DNA from: Hortaea werneckii
Lineage: Eukaryota; Ascomycota; Dothideomycetes; Mycosphaerellales; Teratosphaeriaceae
Assembly (NCBI GenBank): GCA_037044905.1
Contig: JBAOKB010000068.1
Coordinates: forward strand, 1-64,000
DNA: 64,000 nt
Direction: 5' to 3'
The notes under the pieces are model-generated. The model was not told the origin of the DNA, ran no database searches, and saw only the letters and a list, made by a program, of their open reading frames with translations. A program made the translations under genes and the position numbers. Every line of letters starts with the position of its first letter. The first letter of the stretch is position 1. Below, one piece after another: positions 54,121-64,000 of this stretch.

Positions 54121-55548
54121 TCAAGCAAAATGCGCCTTATTGACATGATGACTGACGGCCGCTTCGTCGCCTTCGAAGAGCCCGCAGACGGGACATTTGC
54201 TCATCCCACCACCCAACTGTGGATCGTACGGCTGGTATTGCGTGGGCTTCTGTTGTATTGACATGGTGGAGAAGCGTTCGTGGTCGGGTACGATGTTCTC
54301 GCTGCGTGTGCGAGGGCTTAGTGTGGCATTGGCGTCCTTTCCAGGCGCAGAACTACTATGACTTTGCTGTTGCTCAAGCGCTTGTTGCGAAGTGCTCCGT
54401 GCGGAAGTCATACTGTCGCGATGCGATGGGTGTGTCGGGCGGCTTGGCGGGTCAGGGTTCGCAACAGCGTAGGTGCTGCTACTGCGCCGCGAGGACTGCT
54501 GGTCTCCGAAGCCGGCGCTAGGCTGGGGACTCAATTGCCGCAGAGACGAACATGAGGCGCTGTCGCGCTTCACGGAGAGAGGCGGCGGCGTCAGCATGTA
54601 GTCGCCAGGTAGCTCGGACCTGAACGTTTGGCCTGGCGGCTTGAGTGGAGGCGGATACAGTCCTGGCGATTGTTGTTCGGGGTGGTGGAATGAGCCGGGA
54701 AGTTCGGTGACCTCGGGCAGGTCATGTAAGGCTGCGCCTTGCTTCGTGTATTCGGGCCCGTTGTAACCGATTTGCTGATACGGCGGGACGTAGCTGCTTT
54801 GCCTATGACTTGCCTGGCGCCCGACAATGTCATGGTACCGACCGAAACCTTGCTGGTCCATAGCAGGCGAGGAATATATCGAGTTCGACCGCTGGCCTGG
54901 ACTGGCGGGCGGCAGGCTAAACACGTCGCTGCCAGGTGATGGCGGAAGTCTATCTCCAAAAGTAGGTTCCTGGTTCGGCTTCGTGGTCCTCAGCTTCCCG
55001 TTCTCGAACATCGCATGTAGCTTCCCTTCATCGAGCAATTCGGCCTTCTTGGTTAGTCTGTCTATCATTATGCCCGTCGCCGCCTTGGTCTCCTTCTTCA
55101 CGAAACCCATAGTAAGAGGCACACTGCATATGATCTCCACATCTTCTCGCAAATATAAACCGTCGTCCGGCGTATCTAGTCCCAGTTCCTTGGGCTCCCG
55201 CGGCTCTCCGGGCTGGTTCCCACCAATTCTGTATTTGTTGCGCAAGTCGGTCCCCATGGGAGCGTAAACGTGACTCTGAAGTCCCCATGGCTGATCATGG
55301 AATACGCCTTTGAAATTGATTCTCTTCTTCAGGCCTGGGCCCCAGGTGATGATCTCGCTGATTTCGTACCATTGCGAGAAGAACTCGTCGCGGGCGGCGT
55401 CGCGCGGAGCGTCGATCGCTTTAACTCCGGTCACCAGCGGGTTCAGCTTGATGACCTCGGAATGCGAATGTAGCATGTCCAAGGCAAGCTGGCGCGGGAC
55501 GTTCGACGGCAGCGGCGTGACCTTGGTGTAGACATACCGCTTTCCCAT
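54121..55548 (-). CDS. DUF7053-type protein with C-terminal zinc finger
   Basis: This is a single exon of 475 residues. Residues 1-190 form a conserved fungal domain that I match to DUF7053 from memory: KVTPLPSNVPRQLALDMLHS, VIKLNPLV, then FKGVFHDQPWGLQSHVYAPM, GEPREPKELG, DGLYLREDVEI and FVKKETKAATGIMIDRL. It resembles a lipid-binding START/SRPBCC-like shape in its strand order, but that is only inference. Residues 200-445 are Ser/Pro/Gln-rich and disordered. The last 25 residues hold a C2H2-like finger, CPVCGLFEGDEAAVSHHVNKAH, of the ubiquitin-binding zinc-finger look. The function is unknown. Confidence 0.85.
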   Translation of the reverse strand: MGKRYVYTKVTPLPSNVPRQLALDMLHSHSEVIKLNPLVTGVKAIDAPRDAARDEFFSQWYEISEIITWGPGLKKRINFKGVFHDQPWGLQSHVYAPMGTDLRNKYRIGGNQPGEPREPKELGLDTPDDGLYLREDVEIICSVPLTMGFVKKETKAATGIMIDRLTKKAELLDEGKLHAMFENGKLRTTKPNQEPTFGDRLPPSPGSDVFSLPPASPGQRSNSIYSSPAMDQQGFGRYHDIVGRQASHRQSSYVPPYQQIGYNGPEYTKQGAALHDLPEVTELPGSFHHPEQQSPGLYPPPLKPPGQTFRSELPGDYMLTPPPLSVKRDSASCSSLRQLSPQPSAGFGDQQSSRRSSSTYAVANPDPPSRPTHPSHRDSMTSARSTSQQALEQQQSHSSSAPGKDANATLSPRTRSENIVPDHERFSTMSIQQKPTQYQPYDPQLGGGMSKCPVCGLFEGDEAAVSHHVNKAHFA

Positions 55549-57670
55549 CTCAACTCGGACTGCACGTGAGCAGTGCTCACACCACTTGTGTACGTTGTCG
55601 CAAAGTCTTTGCTACGAATGTGAGTATGCAGATTGCTTCCAGCGGCTAACGGTGGCGGATGAACTAAGTTGAATAGTCGCGCAAACGATGTGACAAGTGC
55701 GAAAGAGTTGGAATGAGATGAGAGAGTGACTGCGATACCTAGCCCGAAGAAACTATTACCGTAGTCGCTGGCGTGATACGTTGCTTACATCCTCCCGACG
55801 CTGGGGTGACGTGCGCAAGGCGATGCTGATAGGTGCTATTCTTGGCCCCCAGGCCGTACTTGGCACCAAAGCTGAAGGGAGTGCAGACGTTCCAAAAGAG
55901 GACGTGAGTTGCTTGGTACCACATCATAAACGTTAGAGGGACCAAGTAATTTGAAGTCGTCTGAGACGTGATGGAAGGTAAAGAAGATGAGTCCCACGGC
56001 CGCCCTTGACCTTTTGACGAATCAGATGCTGCCAAGGCACGCCGCGGTCTGTTTCGAGGAGTAGCTTCTCGTCTGGTGGCAAGTCATTTACACACACGTG
56101 ATGACAAGAACAGCCTAGTACTTGGTAGTCTTTGGATCAATTTGTCAATTTGAGTTGAATCACAATTGGCGCTCTACACATTTAAACCTTTCAATACCTT
56201 AGACCTACGACTTTCTCAGGCCTTCCCCCTCTCTTATGTAGAGTAGAGGGTCTCTATGGAAGCATGCGCAGAATAGAGGAGAGATGAGAGTAATTTGTCG
56301 TTCCATCGTCTAGAAGCTCATCTTCCCGTTTACTACGAGCAGCCTCTTCTACAATGCCAGAGATCATGCCTCGCTGTCGACGTAGGCTGCCCACGGTAGC
56401 ATAAGCAGAGTGGAGTGATTAAGAAGGGACCAAACGCTCGTGGGCTCGCGATGAGGCATTTTTGGCGAGATTCAGTTTGACGGTATTGTTGTACGTACAG
56501 TGTGCCTCATAGATTGAGACAAGAGATTCACAGGCCAAGCTACTGGCGGTACTCGAGCATTTGCCGAGGGTCGACAACGTAAGCTGCCCAAGGAGTCCAT
56601 GACAACCGTAAGTTTAGAGAGATCAAGAGCACCGAGAAGCACCCGACATGCATCCGCAAGATCTGTCAGTGAGTACAGTACCCAGGTAACTCGTTGACTC
56701 GAAACAATACCTCACCTGCAAAAGCGTTAAGCTATGCTGCAACGTGAAGCAGGAGAAGTTGCAAATACAAAGCACTTCCTACAGTCAACTTGTTGTTACT
56801 GCGCTGGGTGAACTCCACACATGAGCCAAAAGACGTCAAAGGTCATCGCACATATAGGGCATCAGCGCAAGGAAAGAGAAAGGTACACCTGTAGATGGAA
56901 TGGCGCTGCTTGAGTGGTTGCCTCAAACATGATGCTCTCCACCTCCCGCCTGCGAGAGATGCGCAAGCGTTAGACTACGTCTCCATGTGGATGCCGTATT
57001 TCCTGACCCCACGTAGCACCCACCGTGTACACAACACGAAGTTAGACGTTTTCGAGAATGTCACGCCATATCGATCTCGCGGTGGACGGAACCGTCCGTG
57101 GTCTTTGTGACGCCCTGACTGATGGGCCGCAGGGCGTAGCTCGGAGCCAAGCAAAAGGGTATACCCTAGAACAAAACACCTGCATTTGGCCGGGCAGGTG
57201 AATAGAGTACCGCGATAGCCTTAATGAGCCCTCCGCCGCAACCCTGTTGCTGTCAAAGGCAGCGATGACTCGCAAGAGCGGTGGGTGGCTACACGAGTGA
57301 AGGAGATGGCTCCGAGCACGTGTCGGGCTTCCCATGCAAGGTTGGTGGTCGAGAATTCCGCCTGAAACAATTTCCGTCCGCCCCAACGGAGGAAGGGTAC
57401 AGTAGTGGTGGTGGCCTGATGGGTGCGAAGGAGGGGACGATTGTCCAGGGTGATTATAACACTGTTCTGTATACGTCTGGCAACTGGTGGGGATGCTCGC
57501 GTCCGCGGGTGTCGCGCGTCTCGAGCACCGCACATGATCAGACGGATAAACAACGAATCTGCGTGAGAAGGTTCGACGACGCGTCGATCGACATGGGCTG
57601 CAGGAGGATGTGCCACTCGTCCATCTGCGCGCGATAACACGGTGACATGTGGCTCCCACTCTCGACCCAA

Positions 57671-57697
57671 GGCACGAGAGGCACGAGAGGCACGAGA
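57671..57697 (+). repeat. Nine-base tandem repeat, three exact copies, next to a palindrome
   Basis: GGCACGAGA occurs three times head to tail and runs directly into the 14-bp perfect palindrome GAGGGAATTCCCTC (57696-57709). Confidence 0.85.
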
Positions 57698-58303
57698 GGG
57701 AATTCCCTCGGCGACAGGCTCGCGCTGGCGGCAACGCTGAGCAGCAACTAGTCCTAGCTCAGCAGCTGCTCCCGTAGTAACCCGATACGGCGAGTCTTCG
57801 GTCTGTTAAGCCTCAGAGAGAGACCCCACTTCCAGCGATGGCAGGCCAATCTCATGAGGCCCGCTGTAGCGTTGCCCTCCTCGCTGCCAGTGGTGGTAGT
57901 CTGCCCATGACCAGGTACCTTGGTACAGAGACAGAGCGAATCTTTCTTTGCAAGGAGAGCTTGACTGGCACTACACGTTTGCCTGCGAGTTTGCGCGCCT
58001 GCCCGCCTGACTGACACTTGACTATACAATCTCTTACGCCCGCCTCCACTTCCCCAGCGCCAACCGCAGAGCGCAATTTCGATTGGTCGTCTTCTCAACA
58101 TCTGGAGGTCGCGTCATCGTACAGTCAACAGCCATTCCACCCACCCCCATATACCCCAGCTTGCGCACACCGCGGGTAAGCAGCGAGCGAAGACTTCGGC
58201 TACGACGATCCTGCTGCACCTTCCACTGCACCTGCCGGCCTTGACAAGCCGCTGCTCAAGATTTCGACGTGTACCTGCATTTGCACGCCCGCCAGCGTAG
58301 AGG

Positions 58304-58321
58304 ATGCGCTGGGAGCCATAG
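58304..58321 (+). promoter_or_regulatory. Possible upstream ORF in the kinase leader
   Basis: A five-codon frame (Met-Arg-Trp-Glu-Pro, stop TAG) lies 180 bases before the kinase ATG. If transcribed it could dampen translation. The transcript start is not known. Confidence 0.3.
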
Positions 58322-58501
58322 CTGCAAAAGGGAAAAAGACCGGATTTAGCCTCAACAGAGAATTCCAAGCTTTGGCTGCCTAGCTTCAGCGGGACTGGAG
58401 CGCTACATCCACTGTCACACAGAAACGGAACATCGACCCCAGCAGCCAAACATCAAAGACACAACAAGGGCGGCTACCATCCATCCGCCCGAGAAAAGAG
58501 G

Positions 58502-60796
58502 ATGGCTTCGGCAAGCGAGCATCAGCCTGCCGCAGAGCAACATGGCGTGCGTTTTGCGTCCCAGAATGAGGAGATTCAGCCAGATCAGAGCCTTCAAACG
58601 ACTGAGGCCTTGACCGGCCATGACAGCCGCAAGCGGACCGACCTCAACCCAGAAGCGCAACGGGAGTTGCAGCAGCTGAAGACAACTTTGCAGAACAACA
58701 TCCAATCGGCGCGCATGCAGCATCATGCCTTCGAGCCCGTCTCACTGCCTGGCTCTCAGCCAGCTTCAAGAGTCCCGTCCGGCACTACGACTCCGAGTCG
58801 AAGACACCTGCCGGCAGGTTCAGTGGAAGCTTCTCCAAGACCATCACCTCCAACGTCTGCCGTTCACTCTCCACCTTTAACCCCAGCAGCCACACAGTCA
58901 CGGGATGGCAAAGGGCAACATGCCGTGCCGCCTATGCGCCAAGCTGCACCGAACATCGTCACACCACAGAGATCTACATCGCCGCCGAAGGAAGAAAAGC
59001 CATCAAAAGAGACTGCTGCTTCCGTCCAGCAAGCAACAGGTGTTTCAGAGCACCCAAAGCCAACCCCACGCTTTTCCATCGGACCGTCCGACTCGCAGCC
59101 GCCATCGAGTGACGCCAGCCCGTCTGGCACGCCATTGCCCTCGGCGCCGGGTACACCAAGACCGTGGACGCCTGCTGGAGTGACTAGTGACCCATCTTCA
59201 ACCAACAAGCGCCAATCACCCTACCCTGATTCTGGCGATCGCAGATACAGATTTGGAGACCGGAATCCTGCAGCTGGATACGCCAACTCTGGCCAATCGA
59301 ACGTCTCTCTACCGTCGCTCAACACGCAACCACAGCACACGCCTCGATCGAGTGGAAGCGGTCTGAATCTGCAGGCTTTCGACAAGCCAAAACGGAGCAG
59401 TTTCTTCGGCGGTAGCAAACACGACAGTGACAGCAACTCTGAATTGGGTGAGAAACAATCGCACGGGTCCAAGTCGAATCTGAAGCGCTTCTTCAAGATC
59501 GGAGAACACAAGAAAGATAAGCACAGCAATGGTTCCAAGGATGGCACAAAGACTCCTCCAATGCAGCAGTCACAGCCGAGCGTACCATTCGCGGATGACC
59601 ACGGTTTGGCGTCAAAATACGGCAAGTTTGGCAAAGTGCTGGGCTCTGGCGCCGGTGGCTCAGTGCGTCTGATGAAACGAACCGGCGACGGTACCGTCTT
59701 TGCTGTAAAGCAATTCCGGGACAGGCATGCCTACGAAAGCGAAAAGGAATACAATAAGAAGGTCACCGCCGAATTCTGCATAGGATCTACTCTTCACCAC
59801 GGCAATATTATCGAAACGATTGACATCATACACGAGAAAGGCAAATGGTACGAAGTTATGGAATACGCGCCCTACGATCTGTTTGCGACTGTCATGACCG
59901 GAAAGATGGGACGGGAAGAAATTACTTGTGCTACGATGCAGATCCTTAGTGGTGTTTTGTACTTGCACAGTATGGGTTTGGCTCATCGGGATTTGAAATT
60001 GGATAACGTGGTGATCAACGAGCATGGCATCATGAAGTTGATTGACTTTGGAAGTGCGGTCGTCTTCAGGTATCCTTTCGAGAACGAGATCGTCCTCGCT
60101 TCCGGTAAGTGATAAATCTAAGGGAAATCGGGAGGAAGCTCCTGCTGATCTGTTTTTATAGGTGTGGTGGGATCAGACCCGTACTTGGCACCCGAAGTCT
60201 ACGACCACTCGAAATATGACCCGAGGCCGGCGGACATCTGGTCAATAGCCATCATCTTCTGTTGCATGACACTCCGGAGATTCCCATGGAAAGCGCCAAG
60301 GATATCAGATAATTCGTACCGGCTTTTCGTATCGCCACCGGATCCAGACCAGGAAAAACTGCTGGGCACGCAGCGATCGGTCCAAGGCATCACGAAGTCG
60401 GAGCCAGCGACAAGGAACCCATCGGTTGCGGAGGGCAAAGATGCTCACGAGACTTCGGGTGAACACCACAGACATCATTCTCACTCTCACCACCACCATC
60501 ACCACAGCAGCCAAGCCAACACGGAGGCAGCTGCGAAACCACCCGCCGACCCGAGTCAACAGCCCACAATCAAAGGCCCTCTTCGCTTATTGAGATTATT
60601 ACCGCGCGAAACACGACACATCATCGGGCGTATGCTCGACCTGGACCCGAAGCGGAGAGCGGACATGGAAGAAATCCTGGAGGATCCGTGGGTGCAGAAT
60701 AGTCTAGTCTGCAGACAGGAGGAGAATGGTGTAGTCATCAAGGCACCGAACCACACGCACACGCTCCAGCCAAGCAGCACAGCGGCTGCTAAGTAG
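58502..60796 (+). CDS. sat4: SAT4/HAL4-type serine/threonine kinase
   Basis: Two exons (58502-60104, 60162-60796) encode 745 residues; the 57-bp intron lies in the activation segment. The first 360 residues are disordered and Ser/Pro-rich. The kinase domain follows: glycine loop LGSGAGGSVRLM, Lys403 in FAVKQF, Asp497 in HRDLKLDN, Asp515 in DFGSAVVF, and GSDPYLAPEVY. All catalytic residues are present. The SRDKxxK-like run NLKRFFKIGEHKKDKH just before the domain is typical of the Hal4/Hal5 group (Npr1 family). These kinases stabilise plasma-membrane transporters such as Trk potassium importers and amino-acid permeases. The C-lobe carries a long insert with a histidine run (HHRHHSHSHHHHHHSS), a possible metal-binding or sorting segment. 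Confidence 0.92.
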
Positions 60797-62924
60797 AATG
60801 GAGCAGACGTGTGGGATGTAGAAGTCACGGAGAAAGTACCTGCTCTGGTAACGAGCCAGGCGAGGGTTGAGCATCCAGTACCATCAAGGCCGAGACGTCT
60901 CGGGAACACTGCCCGAGAGAATGCGCCCTCGGGACGCAAGAAGGGCGGAGGATGGACTGCGCGCGCTCTGTGGACATGGACCACGAGACGACCGAGAATG
61001 TAAATACGGGAACGAATACACACACGCCACGGAAGATGTTCGAGCATACGGCGGTGAACCCGGCGAACAGGGGGGAGAAGGCGTTCTAGAGACTCGGTTC
61101 AACTTCTGGAGTTTTTGGGGGATAAGGGGATTTACAGCGTGAGGAGGTAGATGGTCAGACAGGCTCCGGATGCTAAAAAAAGAGACTGAATGAACATGAC
61201 GGGCGGGGAAACGTATATGATGAAGGATTAACTTTGTTTATGGTTGTTTGTTAGGGAGCCTTTTCTCTTCTCTCTCTCTCCGGCATAGCCTTAGATCTTA
61301 TTTTTGCTGTTTTTGGCTATGCAGATTCGTGTACAGCTGTTATTGCTATGAATCGGTCTTTTCTTTCTCGCTGTGACTCTCTATTTCTTGTTGATTGGGG
61401 GCTCGCTGTAGGCGCATATGCGGCGTAGGGTTGAATAGGGAGTAAGCATCGTGGCCTACGGGAGATCAAATCTCATCACATGATTAGACAGCCGTCGAGT
61501 CGACCACCAAACGCTCCGTTCACCCTTTCCCTTCGCCTACCTCGGTAGAGACTTGTGTATGATCTTCACGAGAAAGACGGTCAAGCTGCGCAGCAGAAAG
61601 TGGATACCTACCATGATAGCCTTTCGCCCCCAGTTCCCTCTTTGCTTTACTCCGCATCATCTCCGCTTATAATCCGGGTGAAAGATGTTGGTTGACGACA
61701 TGTGATCGACAATTTTTCGTTTTCATCATCGAAGAGAATGGAACCTGTGAGGACAGGAGAGAGAGGAAAGTCTGGGGCTTGTCTGCCCGCTAATCGCTTT
61801 GCTTTCATGCTCAAGATAAGCGGGCTGGAGGAGCGCGATGCTTGGCTGCAGTTCTTCCTTTGATGATAAGGCTAAAAGAGCATGCTGTGTTGCTGTCTGC
61901 GGACAGTTGCATGTGAATGTATAGATAGTCCGGCACATGCATCTCTGTCCGGATAAGCAGACGAATAGCTTACGGAAGGCCTACGGGACTGCATTGCCGG
62001 ACTTCACGTAACGATGAGCGATGGCGGGTCTGTAGCAGCCGCGATCTCCCACCGCTCAACTACTCTTTGCCGTGCTCGCACAGCGATGTACACGATAGAA
62101 CTTACGCAGTGCTGTAGTAGTAACTGGATCGATGCGCCTATCCAATTCCTCTAGCAGCTCTCACCGCCTTCGGCCAATCATGACTCTCTTCGCCCTGGTA
62201 TTACATAGCTTCGCGCGCGTCCACCAACGCAACCAGCTTGTCATGTACCGCCGTACCACTTGATGTTCTGGAGACCGGGCGTTTCAGAGTGGGCTAGCTA
62301 TACGCGTCGTTCTGACTCTACCGACGGCCGATGCTCCAATTTACTGGTCTAGAACTTTGAACGGTGGAAGAGAAGGGTGCGATCTGTGAGGTCAAAGGGG
62401 AAGCGACAAGCAGAATGAGAGAAATATACAAGATATGAAATCAATTCTGGAATATATCGTTCTGGACCAAGACCCTTAACCCCAAGGTTTGAGCTTTTTG
62501 AGCCCTTGGCCGAAAACTTCCCTGCGCTGCATCGGCATCCCACGCGTCCGGCGCAGTGGGCGCACGAGAGACGCAGCGGGAGGGCTGCAGCCGCTATCTG
62601 GACCTATCTGACGTCTTTGGCGGGAAAGGGCCGTGATAAGCTAGAGACTTCACAACCAACAAGATGCGACTGTTCCAACTGGTTCCGTCGTCTGGGCTGC
62701 GTTTCTGTGCCGCTGAACATGGTCAGAGGATTCCCGCCAACGAGCGGCGCAGCCCCGGGTCAAGTTAGCTGTTCGTTGGGGCCCATGGGGGAGTGAAAAA
62801 GAGAGGAAAATCCATATCCCAGTCATAAGAGCACGTTTTTCCCCCTCTAACGCTCTCTCGGGGCCCCGAAGCTTTTTTTCTTTAATAGGCATGACCGCAC
62901 GGAATTGGCTGAGGAGTCGCCAGA
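60797..62924. other. Gene-free stretch, 2.1 kb
   Basis: It starts with the 3' end of the kinase and ends with the promoter of the acetyltransferase. A CT-rich run (CTCTTCTCTCTCTCTCC) lies near 61,270. No open frame has a domain, and no tRNA was seen. Confidence 0.45.
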
Positions 62925-64000
62925 ATGGGGCGACCCTCTTTGCATCCGCCTGCTAGCCGTCATTTACTTGATGTCCAATTTGCTCACAACGGGTATAACT
63001 TCGCCGTGCCCTCCTCTCAAAAGCACCGCCAGCGTGCCCCCGTCATCGAACCTCTATACCTCACCCCGAGCGATGAATCTACTCGGACCCAGTTGCAACG
63101 GCAGAGACTCAAGGAACAGCATGCGACGGCCGTAGTGACCAAGTCGATCCCGGGCTTCCAAACATCAGCCGGTAGGTGATATTGCTGTCGAGCAGCGTAG
63201 ACATGTAAAATGCTTCCAATCAAGATCCCCATGGTTGACACGTGAATGCCGCCGCACAGCTTTCTTCGCATCCCTCCGAACCAACCTACGATTACACGCC
63301 TCGCCCCCACCAAGCCCTATATCAACACCCCCATCAATGCGCAGCTCTGCGACTTCCTTGCCCCCGCCATCACCGCTTTCGCAAGCCGTCGACTCCGTCA
63401 TGGGCGATCAACTCGAAGCGGAGAATCCTCCCGCCGAGGACCCCCTGGCCGGCGTGCCAGAGCTCCGAACATTCAAAACCGACAACGACGACGACCAGAT
63501 CGCCGCGCTGAAACTCACAGCCGACAGCGTCGCCCAGATGCGCCAGACGGCCAACCGCTCCCTGATCTGGCATCCCTTCAACCTCGCCGTCGGCGTCGCC
63601 ATCCTCGCCCTCGTCGCCCGCTACATCCACGACCGCAGACACGACAAGTACCTCACGGGCACGACGTGCGCGGGCATCCTCATGGCCTTCCTCACCGCTT
63701 TCCGCTATCTGACCAAGGACTACCTGTTCCGGGCGGAGACGATCGATTTCGCCTGGCTCGGGGACGCGGATGTGCTCGTGACCAAGTTCGGGGACGAGGT
63801 GATCGGGACGGTGATAGTGGATTGGTTGTCCGGCGAGAGTCGGACGAAGAGGAAGAAAGCCTGGCGTGGTGAGATTAAAGCGTGGACGGTTCGCATGAAG
63901 TACCGGAGGAAAGGGGTCGGGAGTGCGGTTCTGGAAGAAGCGGTTAGAGAGGCGAGGAGGAAAGGCGCTGAGTCCTTGGAGTTTGCTTATGATCATGCCA
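62925..64000 (+). CDS. Membrane-anchored GNAT N-acetyltransferase (partial, cut by window end)
   Basis: Exon 1 (62925-63171) and exon 2 (63260 to beyond 64000) join in frame across an 88-bp GTAGGT-ACAG intron; 329 complete codons are visible. The N-terminus reads HNGYNFAVPSSQK, VIEPLYLTPSDESTRTQ and ATAVVTKSIPGFQT. A Ser/Pro-rich linker follows. Two membrane spans lie at LIWHPFNLAVGVAILALVAR and TGTTCAGILMAFLTAFRYL. The GNAT core comes next: VLVTKFGDEVIGTVIVDWLS, EIKAWTVRMKYRRKGVGSAV, where the last part is the acetyl-CoA-binding R/Q-x-x-G-x-G/A motif (RRKGVG). The layout recalls membrane GNAT proteins of the NAT8 type. The substrate is unknown and the C-terminus is missing. Confidence 0.8.

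Larger units (their letters stand above)
55549..58501. other. Long gene-free stretch, 2.95 kb
   Basis: It lies between two gene starts (DUF7053 minus, kinase plus). The first few hundred bases should be the DUF7053 promoter. The last 500 bases are the C-rich leader of the kinase, including the small upstream frame at 58304. The minus-strand open frame at 57042-57734 is Arg/Ser/Cys-rich without a domain. I see no tRNA, transposon or conserved gene. Confidence 0.5.

Noticed and set aside
57042..57734. 230-codon minus-strand frame in the long spacer
   Set aside because: Ser/Arg/Cys-rich, no domain, no splice structure; several frames are open here by composition.

Overview
The window is nuclear DNA from a filamentous ascomycete. 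Genes are compact, with short introns (about 48 to 187 bp, mostly 50 to 65) that nearly all carry GT-AG borders. Several families are fungal-specific (CFEM, Clr2, Whi2-like BTB, DUF7053, Acl4), and housekeeping genes are single, dispersed and on both strands. The protein flavour fits Pezizomycotina, perhaps Dothideomycetes, but I cannot name a species. I see no tRNA, rRNA, transposon, CRISPR-like array or secondary-metabolite cluster.

Left third (1-25 kb): a secreted sedolisin protease, a 31-G homopolymer, a seven-exon HSP90-type ATPase/NO VEIN-C (sacsin-like) protein, a mitochondrial 2-oxodicarboxylate carrier, NPR3 of the GATOR1 complex, a 967-residue disordered protein, a peroxisomal (SKL) alpha/beta hydrolase, a tocopherol-cyclase-like protein, a 73-residue conserved protein, a secreted ureohydrolase and a zincless Fpg-type DNA glycosylase.

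Middle (25-46 kb): NAA15 (NatA), a CFEM-like GPI protein, beta-COP, Mago nashi, GID4, a THO3/TEX1 WD40 protein, a 963-residue fungal orphan family protein, a Whi2-like BTB protein and a zinc alcohol dehydrogenase.

Right third (46-64 kb): a NUG1-family protein with no GTPase domain, head to head with the ribosomal-protein chaperone ACL4; a gene-poor 2.6 kb stretch with two weak candidates; the heterochromatin factor CLR2; a DUF7053/zinc-finger protein; a 2.95 kb gene-free stretch; a SAT4/HAL4-type kinase; and a membrane GNAT acetyltransferase cut by the window edge.

There is no operon logic. Themes recur through the window: nutrient and TORC1-linked control (NPR3, Whi2-like, GID4, SAT4-type kinase), ribosome assembly (NUG1-like, ACL4) and nuclear RNA/chromatin (Mago, THO3, CLR2). 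Exon structures were built by hand from splice consensus and reading frame; every multi-exon model listed as complete gives a length divisible by three. The strongest anomaly is the NUG1-family protein that lost its whole G domain. No clear new multi-gene system is visible.
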